Shown here in pieces: positions 38,022-53,000 of a stretch of 64,000 nucleotides of DNA; positions within the stretch are counted from its first letter, which is position 1, and the number at the start of each line of letters is the position of its first letter. The stretch is from Paragordius varius (lineage: Eukaryota > Nematomorpha). The stretch is taken from contig OZ176050.1 in NCBI GenBank assembly GCA_964247055.1, positions 7,254,001 through 7,318,000 of the forward strand, in the 5' to 3' direction. The notes beneath the pieces are model-generated. The model saw only the letters and a program-made list of their open reading frames with translations. It was not told the DNA's origin and searched no databases. A program made the position numbers and the translations under genes.

Positions 38022-41000
38022 TGATGTTAACCTTAGTTTTAAGCAAAATACTTTTCTTACCTTGTCATTCAAAATGGTCAATAATTGCATTTTAGCAAAA
38101 GCTAACATGCCAATCGGTCTCCGCAAACAAATGAAATCATACAGCGTTTCCACAATGGCCAAATGGATTGAAGTTTGATTAATTGCTAAAAAAGAATACT
38201 TTTGTGAGCAAATTATAATATAATAAACTGGTTTTCAACCATTTTTATAATAAAACGATACATAAACAACAATTAAAAAGCAAAGCTTAAAAACTGAAGG
38301 AATTCTTTTCAAACAAAAAATAGCCAATAAGGTAGGATATATATAATTTGTTTCCAATTAATATTCTTCATATTTTCAAAACGATAGGTTATATTTAAAA
38401 AATCAAGGTGTAAAAAGGTAGGGTAAAAAAATATATTTCATATTATCTTTATACTTTCTAACATAAAGGGTATCTTATAAATTTAACCAATAACAAAATT
38501 TAATTAATCATTCGTATATTTTAAAAAACAACTCTTTTAATAAAATCGTTTCCCCAAAAATACTAAAAAATACCGAAATCATTAGGGCAACAAAATTGTG
38601 AGATGGCTTGTATTTCGCCTTGAAGCCAAATATAAAATCGCAACCAAACACGAAGTGTACTTTCTCGGGTCTTAACCATTTTGCGGTTAAGACGTTCATT
38701 AAAGGAAGATAAAATTTTGCCATTTCTTTTTTTCGTTCGAATTTGGGGAGATTCGTTGGCTATACAATGTATGAAAGATTATGTATGATAAAAACAGAAA
38801 TATAAATTAATTCATTCAAAATTACTTAAAAGCTAAACATATAAAGTAAAATAATAAAATATTTTTTTATAACAAAAACAATATTTTTGACTAATAAAAA
38901 AAACCCATTGTTTTTAGTAAAGGAAATGAAATATCTTAATGTTGCTATATTTTACAATCGTAATCTAATGTTTATATAAAAAAATAAGGATTAAAAAGCA
39001 TTTTGTTTTCTTTATAGAAAAAAATAATTAGTTTCTTTGTAATTTTTTTCTAAAATTTTTAACATTATTACTTTTTTCCGTTGATTCATTATCTGATGAA
39101 CTAGGAGTATCTGGATCATAAACACTCGATTCTTTGCGTTGTCCCTTATCTAAAAAATGTTAAAATATTTTTTTTTAATTTTTATGGAATGGATTATATA
39201 CACTGTGTGCAAAAGAAGGGTAAATTTTTTTAATAAAAAAATTTTTTTTAATGAATTTTAAAATTCTAAGAGCTGGCTAGGAAATAATTTTGAAACTATT
39301 ATAGTTTCATAAAAAATCTTTTGTCTTCTAAATGTCTTAAAAGAAAAACACCAGCTTTTGAACTGAGATAAACCCTAATAATATGATTTTGGGCTATTTA
39401 TACATTGGAAATATCTCCGGAAATGATAATAAACCATATATCTCAACTTTTATCATTTATTTTGAAATATCCTCTTTTTTCCTTAATTTTCACTTTTGCC
39501 CGATTTCGATTTTCTCTTATATTTCAAAAATTAGGTCGTAAACAAATAAAAATTTTTATGGCAAACGAATATGCTGGCCATAAGCTATCTCATGAAAAAA
39601 TTATTTTCTTCAAAAATTTTTGCACACAATATATATATATATATATAGTCTCATGTATAAAAAACAAGATACCTAAAGAAAGTTTACTAATCCATATGTT
39701 TTTATATAAGTACGTTTAAGGTACAATATTATGTTTAATACACACAATAATTTCTTTTTTTATAAAATATATATAAATACCGTAATTTAAAAATTTTGAT
39801 TTATAAGACATGTTTAATTAATAATTATGTGTGTTTAATGCACGTAAAAAATAAGGTATAATTAATAAAAAAAAAAGTTCAACCAGGTTAAACATTTTAA
39901 GATATGATTATATTTTATCCCAAATATAAATACACAATCATTATTGTTTGAAGAAAGTTTGTGACTATAATATGTAAAAATTTTAAGCTAAAAAATATAC
40001 CAAAGAAACAATATCAAAAAACCAAATTAAAGAATGGGATTATAGTTATTTTTGACAAAAATATGTTGTCTAATTAATCACACTTAAAACCGACCTCTTC
40101 CAAAGGAAGACAAGTTATACTATCCATATAAGGTTAATGTATGCAAAGGCGTAAAACCGGTTACAATATAAAATTTACATTATAAAAACAAAACGTAAAA
40201 ACTTTAGGCCAAATTTGCAATACGATGTGTTAAATTTTAAATAAATTTTGAAAACCCTGCTATCTTTATATAACTAGTTAATAAAAACCTGAACGGGGAG
40301 ATTTATTTCCGTTATGATCGTTGCCCTCTTCCTCGGAATCAATAAGATCGGCCTCACAAAAATCTGTATTACCAAAAGTATTAACAAGTCCCTGGCACAA
40401 TAAGCAAAGACAGGCCAGCCATTTCAAACTTTGAAGGGTGTGATCTCTTGCTGGTATTGTTGGCTAAATTGCAAAAAATAGAATTATCGCAAATATATAT
40501 ATATATATAAGTTTTTTCAAAAAATTGAACACATTGTAAAAAATACTTCACATTTGCTCAAACTTCAATAATACTTATTTACCCAAATATAATTTTAATC
40601 CAAATAAATCGAACAACTAAACCACTACCCTACAAAGGAAATATTATTAGCTTTCAGAAGTATCAACAGAGCTTAAAACACAAGCATCTTCGATAAATAT
40701 CTATTATGGCACAAAAGAACACAGAATGATTGCCAAACTAAAATATTTTTTTCTAATCGTCCGAATAATCAAACAATTTAGATTTCGATCCCACCTAAAA
40801 TCTTAAAATCCCTTTTTAAGAGCCATAATATTGAGAAGGCAGGACACATCCATTATAGAGCTCCTAAAATTATACTAAAATACATAAGTCTTTCATGACT
40901 ATAAATCCATGGAGACCTTTTGAAGCTGAGGTGGTTTAGCAAAATAAAAAATTGTATCGATTATAAAGTATGGAAAATTTAAAAAAAAATCTGAGACAAA

Positions 41001-44000
41001 ATAAATTCAACCAAAATAAAGTGATTAGTGACGATTATGAGCTAAAATTATGGGCCATAGTGTTTTTTGTTTTGATCAAATTATTAAAATTGTTAACATT
41101 TATCAATTAATTATGTTTTTCAATAAACATGGAAAATGATAAAAACATATTTTTCCCTTATATATATATATATATATAATAAATGTTTTTTTGCATGTAG
41201 CGTTAAGGGTATTAATAAAACATAGATTTTACAAAATAGATTATACCCAACATTGCAATAAAGAGCGGTTGACTTATATAGCCTGCACTAAATAAAACTT
41301 GAGTACATAATAGAATAACTAATCATACTAATGCTAATCAAATAAAAATGGTTAAATTGACCTTACTCATATATATAGGTTTAATGGCTGTTTTTATAAC
41401 ACACAAAAAATATGGTTATCTTTTAGTTTTTACCCTATATTTTTCATTATATATCCAATTTTTACTGTAAGTTCAGTAGATTGTGATTCATCAGTAAAGT
41501 TGTTGGCATCATTGTTTGAGGGGAGAATTGGGGATCCAGCAGATGTTGAGGAATACGAATTCCAAGATTGAATTGCCGCATTCAAACTGTTCATTTCTTG
41601 CGTTTGTTTTCGGCTCAATTTCTCCAAGATTTGAAGTGCTAACATGGGACATCCAATTTTGATGTAAGTGTAAGCACATGCAAAATATAAGTGTCTTTCC
41701 TGCGTACTAAGAACGTTAGGATACATCGCTAAATAAACATATAAAGTCTCAAAAATGATAATTATATATCCAATTTTCTTTTACTCAATTTTGAAGAAAA
41801 AAAAGGTTTACCGATCGGGGAGTTAGGATTAAGCATGGCAAGTTTTTTCCGTAAATAACTGTAGAAATTGAAGATGCTCGTGATATCATACAAACGATCA
41901 ATCGATAAGAAAAAACTGCTAGGTGCTTCTCTAGTTTCTGTAATGGAACTGGCTCGCCTTCGCCCATATTTGCTATATATATATATAAATATATATATAT
42001 AAACAGTAAGAAATAAAGTTATATGCATAAAGTGACATAAAAAGTAAAGAAAAATATTTATTATGAGGAAACCATAATTTATTTTAATATTGACTATCGC
42101 TTTAAGTTGGGAAATAGGGAATATATACATGTAAATTGGCAACACACTTAAAATTTATATTTTACAATTGTAATCATATAGAGATTATAAAAACATGATT
42201 TCCTCTATAATTTATTGGTCACGTATCTTGATTTTATAGATAATTCTAATTTTGATTGTGTTCACAACATAAACTTACATGCAAATATTTATAATATATA
42301 TATAAAATTTTTGATATTGTACCCAGATGTGCTGCTTTTAGCGGGTTTATCCGCTATTCCATTTTCGGTTGCAATCGCTGAGGCGTCTTGAAATCGCACA
42401 TTGGAATGTCTAAAAAAATTTTAACAAATCGACACTCACATTTTTTACACAAAACATTAAAAGATTGTTTGCCTTATATCAAATATTTAAAACAATATTA
42501 TGATTGCCAAAACGTTTTTTGATTATAAATATATGTCATTTAAGATCATGAATTAGGATATAAAAGATTTAATGTATATTAAACTTTGATTGATTAGCTT
42601 TTAAAAAAATTGATAAAATTAAATATATATATTTAAATGAAAACGACTCAAAGATCAAAAATCAGACAATTAATATCTTGGATTATTTAGACTTGATTTA
42701 AAAAAGATATTTGCACATAAATTTCTAAAAGAGTTATATTATGCTTTATGTGATTTTACCACATATGGAGTTATTAAAAAAATATTTAAAATGTGTTTGG
42801 AAACAAAATTTAATTTTTTTGCAGGTTTGCCGCTTATTTAGGTTAGCGTTTTACTGCAATTAAAAAAATGAATTATAGTCTACAATTTAATAATTTTTGT
42901 TTACATTTTGAAATATATATCAAATTTTTCATTATTATATAACTGAATGGATTACATAAAAAAATTTAATTAAGCAAAATAGGTGTAAAAGATAATCAGT
43001 ATGTGCCTTTTAAAAAAGATACTAATTTTAACCGTTAAAAAGCACGATACATATAAATGAATACCGTTTTTTCCTTGGTACTACTTCGGTATCTTGGCCA
43101 TTCATATGACCATTTGTTAGGTTATCTTTAAAATCTAAGCTATTAGAACTATCCGATGAGGGTAACACTTTCTAACATTTGATTTGTAAAAAAGATATAA
43201 ATCTAAAGAAGGACACAAAAAGCCTATCTTACTAGATTCGCTCATATACCTGACTTCCAATTTTCTTCGCAGAGCTATCAACCACTTTAGTTTGATCGAT
43301 ATCGAAATTTTCAGGACTACTTTTTTGAGATTCGTGAAATGTGGATGGATCTACATTGCCATCAATCGAAAGCTCTAAACAACAATAATAATAGCGTATT
43401 TCACAATAAAATATTTTTTTTGGGATAAATTAAAGCTGTACAATAAAAAATAAAATTATAAAGAAAAAACATAAAACATTTTTTTTGCAAGGCAGCCAAC
43501 TTTGGTTTTACATTACCTATGTGATTTATAATTCAGTTACCTATTTACAGCTATATTTATTACTCATCCAAAATGATACGTATATATTTAACGAAACCTA
43601 GGTTTAAAATATATGGTTAATACAATATATTATGTTTGTCTATTAATCGTTTACATTTTGTCTTTCGTTATAATTTATTTTAATTATTAATATATATGTT
43701 TGAAAAATATTTACATGATAATATATTATGGTAATTTACTTTTTTGTCCAGGCTGTTGGGCAGAGCGTTTATAAAACTTGGGTGGAGCGATAGCCCTCAA
43801 AAAAACATAAAGAGCCCGATCCCGTTTTCCAAGTCGCCAAAGTGCAATGCTTAAAATAAAAGGGTCCCCCCTTCTCAAACTCGTGGCTTCGTCAAACGCA
43901 TGGCTAGGTAATTCACTAAGTAGATCCGTGCTTTGTTCATCTATAATTTAGAATAGGGTAGTAAAGAATAAACTTGAAAAAAGGTAAAGAATAATATTTT

Positions 44001-47000
44001 TATATAAACTCTATGATATTGCAATTGTAATATTACACAGTAATAATTTAAATTGTATATATAACATAATGATCTATAAATGATATCTTTTGATTTTAAT
44101 TTTATCCATCTACCAAAATGTTTGCAATAGTAAAATATAATTTGGAACCAATTTTAATCTCTATATCGCGCGAACCAGTACGATATCTAATATCAAGGTC
44201 GAATAAATATCGATATCTTTAGGAGAAAAGTGTCTTTAATTATGTTTTATTATGATAAATTAATTACATTTTGGGTTAAATATGTAATTTCTTATTTTTC
44301 GTACTAATAAATACCAGCTATAAAAACCAAAATATGATTTACGTTGCAGTAGGAGTATATATCAAATATCAAAAAAGTAACTAAATAAATAGTAATTACT
44401 ATATTATAAAAAAGGCTAAGTACCATACGTAGACAAAATTTTCATAAGAGTAAACTCTAAACAAATATGTAAAAAAGATATATACCACTAGAATCTGTTA
44501 TGCTGACATTTTGTATTGAATTCGGATGATCAGTGTCTCCATATATTTGTTGGCTAAATTGAATAAAATAAAAATTTTAAATAAGTATTTGCCATATTTT
44601 AAAATCCTGATTTTTGTTAAAATCTAAATTAGCAAAAATAAGGATAGAATATAGATTTAAATGGGTGGTATCTTTAAATAAATATATTTCAATTTTTTAA
44701 TAATTATCTAAAATGTATGGCTTTATCTGCATCACCAAATGTTTTATTCTTTTTAACCCTTTGTATTTATAAAATTATAAGTTTTACTGTAAAATATCAT
44801 TTACGTAAAAAAATATTAAACTTCTTTTATTTAAAAAATGTAAAATAAAATAAATTGAATAAAGCATAGTACTAAAGTGGATCCGCACAAATAAGCATAT
44901 GGAGAAAACGTTTTTCAAGCCTGGTAGGCCTATAGGTTTGAATAGTAGAGCCATCATATATACTTCGCGTGTCGCGTTTTTCCATTAAATTGCCTTGACT
45001 TTTAGTATCGTTCGTAGTGTTTTCGTTTCGCCCTATCATCAAAGAAACATTAATAATTTTAATTTAGGGTTAACAGTAAAAATAAAAATTATACAGTAAC
45101 AAACAAAAGGTAAAAACGCTTAAAGGTCAACGATAAAATTATTATGTGTAAAGGAAACATGAAAATTTATTCATATTATATTCCTATATGTAAATTAAGT
45201 TCTAAGTGTTACCAATTTACATCTCTATTTCCCATTTTGCAAACTAAAAATAATAAATTATATTTAATAAAATACGATGTTTAAATAATATAGTATGGTT
45301 TATATTTGTCTTTCATTTTTACGGTTTGCCTCAAGAATTTCGATTTTTACCATCAAAATTACCTGAATTTCCATCATTTGATACTGGATGGCTTCCCCCA
45401 AAGGCATCAGGGTTAAAATCAAATGTTCTATATAAACATGCCATTAATTTAATTCTAATTTTACAAGAAAACTATAAAGTAGATTACCGTTAATTAAATC
45501 CATTTAAATTTCTAAGAAAAATATAGGATTAATTTCAAATATTTAATAAACTAATTTCAAATATTGGAATAAAATTAAAAAGCTACTCAGCGTTTTGAGG
45601 TTGTGATGGTCGGCGACCGAAACCTATCAATGAGCCGGGTGCTTTTTTGAGCGTTTCAATTTTAGTTGGCATCAAGTTGACATTTTGTTGTCCTTTATAA
45701 TGGATTAAAAAACAAAATAATACAAATCTAATTTTTACCAAACAAAAAATAAGGTTTTCGTTACAATAAAAAAATAGTTGTTTTACCATCCTCAGTAGTT
45801 TGTGTAATGACGGGAAATAAGCGACAAATAACAAGAGCCAATTGTAAATCCTTTAAATTCTTAAGGCACACCTAATAAGCATTGAAAATATATTTTAAAA
45901 GTATAATTGAAGAAATTATTATTATTTAACAAGGATCGAATCCAAATATGTTTCAAAAAAAGTATTTTTTAAGGATGTTACGGAACAAAAATTTTTTGAA
46001 GCGTAATCAAATTTTCTATCCATTTAAAATTTAAACGAGCAATAAAAATTATTCAACCAAAAAGACGGTAATAAAACCAAAATTATTTGCTTAGCTAAAA
46101 TCATTGCATAGGATTTGACATGTTATATTTATTTAATACTTGAATGGCATCATTGACATTTTGTGAAAGTAAGAAAAATGCGACTGCCAGTTCGTATCTA
46201 AATAAAAAAAACGGATAATCAGAAATTAAGGAGAAATTTATGGTGTCTCTTATTTTGCGAACATACGCACTATAAAGTTAAAGCATAAAAGTAAAAACTA
46301 CCATTTCATATAGAAAATAAAATTTTTTATCGTAGTTTCATTTATAAACCCATATTATTGCAATAAATATATGATTGTACTACCAATTTAGTACTCTATC
46401 AATACCTTATTTACTAAAAAATTAAAGGTTGTTTAATGATATCGTTTTATTTATTTATGAAAAATAATGCCTTTTATATTTTTTTTATAATTTAAACTTT
46501 CAATGTATTTCAAAGCTATATTATATATTTACTAAACATATTTAAGTTCAAAATTTGTTACTTATGTTTTCCGAGCAATGCAAATGCATTCTTGGAGGCA
46601 GCCTTGCGGGCATCCATATCATTAACAAAATCGCGTCGAAAAAAATCGTACATTTTCATTTCACCCACAGACCTTTAAATTTCCAAATTATATATATACA
46701 TGAAATAACATAATATAGTATATTATTGAATTTTGCAAGATAGCAATCAAATTAAAGCGTAATATTGTTAGCTTAAAGTTTGTGTATAAAAGATAATTTT
46801 CTTCCTATCCAATAATAAAAATCTTTAACGCCACTAGCTATATAAATTTTATCAAAAAAACCTAAACAGTCCCTGTAGCACGGCCTTCTTATTGAGTATA
46901 ATGTAAAAGAGTGCAGCATCCAAGGCATTTTTATTGGCTTGAAAAGCTTGTCGTCCAATGCTTTCGATGAGTGAAGTCAACACAACAGGATCCTTGACCC

Positions 47001-50000
47001 ACCATCCACACCCGTAACGTTTGAAATCGAGCCAGGTGTAATTCCCTTTCTAAAAACATATAATTATTTGACAAGAATATTGCAAGATTGGATAAAAAGG
47101 CAAAAATCATATAGATAAAATATATATGTCTTTGCGCACAATAATTGAAAAAAATTGTGGTAATGCAGTAAAAATTAGGATTAAAAAATAAAACAAATTT
47201 ATAAGAAAACAAATTTCAAATCATTTTAATCAAAATTTTACATAAACCATATATCTTGTCCATTGACTTTTATTTATAAAACCTATAACATTGGGTTGTG
47301 AAGTACAACATATAGAAAACAATTACTAAATGATTATTTGTAACATTAAAAAATAAATAGTAAAAGACAAATAGTTTTTTTTAAAAGAATCTTTCTTAAA
47401 CCATTCTTTAAACGAAACCTAACGTTTTGGGTAGAAAAATTTGGAACGAGATGTAATGGTAATACACTCCATTTTTATTTAAAAATTTCAATCATATAGA
47501 TGATAGATAAAATAAAAATAATGGTCACTATAATTAATAATATTAGCCATTTAAAGTTTTTATGTTTTGCCTATAATTAACCATTTTTTACATATTCATA
47601 CCTGAAATATTGGGATGTTGGATAAACAACCTTTTTGTGAATTAGAGTGAAAGGCCCATGCGAAAGCTGAACTTTTCATGTATGTCATTTTTACGCTCTG
47701 TTCATTTCTTTATAAAGCGAAAAATAACCAAATTATTATACATGATATATTTGCTTAATTATAGTATGAGTAAATATACATTTCCAGTGTTATTATTGCT
47801 AGATAGCAAATGCAGCAAAGATAATTATGGGACAATATTGATATGCTATCTGGCAATAATTAATGCAAAACTAGCAATATGTACTTATTCATATTGTAGT
47901 TTTCTGGATATTATTTGTGGTCTTTATTAGATCATTTGTGGTTTTTTGATAACATTTAAGGGAAGAACATATTTTAGTCATTTATTTTAAAATTCCAAAT
48001 TATTTATTATTACATCAAACTATTCATATGTGTGTAAAAAGTAAAAGACCATTTAAATTAATAGCGATAAAATTTGCTTGGATTTGTCAAACACATAAGG
48101 TATTTAGCCGCGTAAGAGCTATTGAGAAAATACAGAAAAAATTTAAATTAAAAATAACGGAAAAGATAAAATATAATCCTTTTTTTCTTATAACGACGGC
48201 CATACTATTTTATTCCTTGATTTATCATAGTTTATATAATTACAATTTAAATTATATAATTGGTAGAACCTATTATTTACCTTATTTGGAAATTCAAAAA
48301 TAGGTTATATGTATATAATCAAAATTAAAAAATGGTGTCTTTATTTAAAAATATCTATTAATTTTTAAAATTTTTGTCTTTCTAATTTTAATTTTTACTG
48401 TCAAAAAAAGAAATTGCTTAAAATTAAAAAGCGTAAAAATCAAAAATTACTAGAAAGACATATAAAATTTGATTAATATTTGTCAAACTACACACTAGCG
48501 GCGATAAAAACAGTATAAAAAATAAAACTTTTTAGCTAAAGAAAAAAGTAATGTATACCCTATAGTTGGAGCGTCTCCCCCCAACCCTGATGCGCTCAAA
48601 CTGTTAAATCTTGCAGAATTTTGTGGATTTCGAATGGGACCTCTCCCACTCGAACGGTTAACATAATTGAATTGCCTTAACGCAATGCAATAGCGAAGCC
48701 CTGGTCCATCTAAACTTTCGGGTTGTATTAAGGGATTTGCAACCATTTCCATCTCTGCAAATAAAAATATTGTTAAACAAATATAATATATGTTTGCGCA
48801 TATTTAAAAGATTTAGTATATCTTTAAAATGATTTTTAATATTAGATACGATGGTTTAACGACCAAACAATGTATTCTGATGAATCCTTTTTAAGAACAA
48901 GCATTTATTTGCTATTGTTATACAATATAGATCTTAAAGAATGAATGGTAAAAAAAGTTTTTTGCATAATAATTTTATTTTGTTAAAATAATTAGATACC
49001 TGAACCAACAATGTTAGGCACAACGTCAGTTTTAGCGTTAAAATTTTCTTCAGTCGATGTGGGGGGAGGAATTTTCGTGGCGCCTGAATTCAAGTTTCGA
49101 TCAAGACGAGCTTGGTCCATTACCCAAACTATTGTGTCAGCTAATGCTAATAATTGCATTTGTTCTTGAGCCGTAAGTAAAGGTAAACTAATTTTCGTCA
49201 AATATTGCGTCAAAATATCGATTTCGGTGCGACCGAATTCAAGTTCCTCCATCGACGTTTGTTCAATCAATTTATTATCTTTTGGTCCTGTATACACATT
49301 AAACAGTGAAAAAAATTAAAATTATTGAATAATACAAAGTAAAAAAACTAAAATTTGCTAATGATAATAATTAACTCTCCTTTTTCAAATATTAGGATGT
49401 AAAATCAATACATTCCTGTTTTTATGAAAAAAATTATTTTTGTAAAATACACTAAGTAAGTAAATATATTACTGGATGAAACAAAGTAAAAAAATAAAAT
49501 TCGTTAATATTAAAATGATAAAAATAACAGTCAATATGTCAAGACATTATCAAAGGCTAATTTTTTTTACAGCGATACTTTTTTAAACGTTGATTCTAAT
49601 TTTCAAATATATTGAGTACGTTACCAATTTATCTCTACCCTTTTTTTGCAACCCAAAACCAGGTTGTATAAAAAAATGTTAAAAACAAATTTGGGTGCGT
49701 TTTCTCAAAAATAATTTTTTAACTTTATTTTGCATTCTTTATTTTTACTATAAAAAAATTAAAAAACCTAATTCTGCGTCACTATGTAAATCCTCCTTAG
49801 ATGATGATGTTTGAAAAGTCATTTTTTTATCCATAAGACTAATGCTCTTTGTTCGAGACCTACTTCGTCTACGCAACGCATTAAAATTTGACTTTGAACT
49901 TTCAATCGTGGATTGGGCAGAGATTGCCTATGTGTAAATAAATATATTAAAAATGAAAATAAACAAGGAAAAAGCTAAAATAAATATAAAAAAACAAATC

Positions 50001-53000
50001 TTATGATTTTTTCAAAGTTTATATTAGGACAAAAAGATAAACCCATCTGATGCTTAGTAAAAATAAGCTAATAATTTGCAAAGAAAATCATATTATTCAA
50101 GCTTTTTATATAAAACATAACCTTGTGTGAAAAAAAGGAATTTATATAATAAAAATTGAAATTATAAAGATAAAACATATATAAGTCAAGTATTTTTTTG
50201 CAAAAAATACCATACTTTTAACCCTTGTTTTTATAAACATAATTTACTTTTTTAGGTTATGAAATAAATAGAGATGTGAATTGGTAACACAAAAGATACA
50301 GATTTCACAATTGTAAGGAGATAGGCTATAACAAAAAATCAGAGATCAAATATATATTCTTTAAACAAATATAGATTGAATTCCGCTAAAATTATTTAAT
50401 AAATATTATAATTTTTTTACTTTATTTCATATATTGAAAAAGATATTACCAATGTATCGAAAATTTTTGATAGAATTTAGCTTATAATTTTTTTATACAT
50501 ACATTATCATTTAAGTCTTAATTTAAATTAATAGTAAAAAAATTACAATCCTCGTTATAATAAACAAAAAGATTAATCAATGATTTTTAGTTCTTTATGC
50601 ACGAGATGATACAACATACTAATATAATTAAAACTTAAAAACTATAAATGTAATGGTTTCCCATTAAAATTAATAAAAGATTCTTTGAACAAAAAGCCAG
50701 TAATACTTGTGGTGATGTGCTTAATTTGCGTTTAATATCCTGAGTCAAAGATTTATCCTGTTTAAGAATGCCTTTATAAGGCGTTTGTGGAGGATTAGAA
50801 ACGTGAGATAAAACTTCTGTTTTTCCAGCTGTTTCTTGTGTTTTATACGACAAACTTTGCAAAACAAACAAAGGAAGGGGTGGTATGCATTCCAATTCGA
50901 AATAACCTAATTGCGTATAAAAACAAAACAATACAATATATATTTATAAGTAATTATTTAAAAAATATGTATTTCATTTAAATTCTTGCAAAATATACAA
51001 TTGTTATACTTTTTTAAGCGAAAAACACGCGCCAAATCACAATAAAATTATATATCAGAATTTAGATATTTTGTCAAATGATCCACAAAAAATGCAAAAA
51101 AAATTTTTATTTGTTATATAATTTATATTCAGGAAGTTTTTGCTAATATAATATCGGAAAAAATCAGCTAAAATTGGCTCTTATAAAAAGCATTTTTGTT
51201 ATTTTTTATTTTTAAATGTTTTTGAGAGGATTATTATGGTGGATTCGAAAATCTAATATACTAAGTTTTATAGTTTATAAAAAAGAATGATATCCTGATA
51301 TCCTAATATCCTATTTCAAAAGTTTATCTAACAAGCGTTTCAAAAAACCTCTATTTTTATTAAATTTAGAAATCCATAAAAAATCACAAAGGTACGACAA
51401 AAAATGTTTGAATGTATAAAATATAAAAAAAATTTAACCGTTATATTAGGAAAAGTTTAAACAATTTTTTTTGTTATTAATTAGGGTAATTTAAAATTTA
51501 TTTTTATCCCTTCATGTTACTCTAATTAACCATATAAGGTATATAAACTGGGCTAACTATAATATTACGTAAGGACAATCCAATTTACACTAATTATATA
51601 TGAAAACCCCTTAACTAATACAGCAAAACTTAAAATTGTAAAAAATCGCAATATACACTAAAAAAAATCTAAAAAATTTTATTATTTTTTAATAAAACCT
51701 ATCGTGGTTTTGAGTTGTAAAATAAGGAAGAGAGTTGTAGATAGAGAGAGAACACTCCAAAACATTAAACAAACCATAAACTTAGATGGAAAGAATTATG
51801 GTTAAAAAAAATAACTAGCTGTCTTACCCAAATAAATATTTGTTTTTTATAATTAAGTTATTTGTCTTTATAATTAAAATTTTTTAAATAAGCGCTTATG
51901 GTATATATATAACCAATGTCTCCTGTAAACTCAGGTAGCTTGACAAAAATATCGGGTTGCTTTTTGGGAAGAGCTGTTCGCTTCTTAGCATTATTTGTAT
52001 CTGACACACTTTTTTCGCTACTGTTTAAATTCATAGTATCTAATTGAAGCGTGCTAATTGCCAAGGATGCCGCTCTATTACGGGTTCCTAAATCATCAAA
52101 ATAGTGAGAAAAATTAATTTGGAATAACAATGTGATAGGTGGTGCTTTAAATTGATATATTACTGAAATTGATATTTTAGTATTAACATCGGGAAATTCC
52201 ATAAAATATAGGTGTTTTAAACTATAATCAAACTGAATATCAACTTAAAAATATTAAAAATTTAATTAAAAGTTGAGCTTATATATTAACCAAAAGTAAA
52301 AATTGTATGTAAAACCCTTCGTCAATAGTGATTGCAGACTAGTTTCGTTCTAGGTTTTTTTCAAAATTATTATTTTATATGTAAACAAAACGTGAAAACT
52401 AAGACAATATATATTATAAAAAACAAACAGTTGTACTAAACCTATGTTTTAAATATATAACCGATAAATTTGGGTTGCATAAAAAATAGAGATGTAAATT
52501 GGTTAAATTATAGAATTTACAATATAGAGAAAATCAAGGCTTTAAATTATATGGCTAATGTTGTCATTAATTTTGACTGTTTTGTCATGACTATAAGTAT
52601 AGGAAATGATAATGTATTTGGAAGAGTATTAACATACGAGAATTAAATAAAATACATAAAATATAAATTGAAGTGACATGTGACACACACTGTCAAGGGC
52701 ATTTTAAAACATAATGATTGCTACTTAATTATTAATTAAATTTACAGAATCCCTAAGTAACTATAATGATACTGGTAAAACCTAATGTTTATCAAATTTT
52801 TAGTTTAATTTCGAATCACTACCTGCATCAATACCAAATGCTAAGTTTCTTTATGAAACCTACGGGTTAATTTTTTCTGTCGTGCTGAGAAGCAAGTAGC
52901 TACTCTGAGATATTTATATTTACGTAACGTTTAACTTAATTTGGAGTTTAATATTGAGTTAAATTTGTTTGTTTATTTATTTATACCATATCAATGTCAT

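Noticed and set aside
47658-47930. Plus-strand frame of 90 codons
   Set aside because: It overlaps exon 47602-47695 in antisense and a small inverted-repeat element, and has chance composition.
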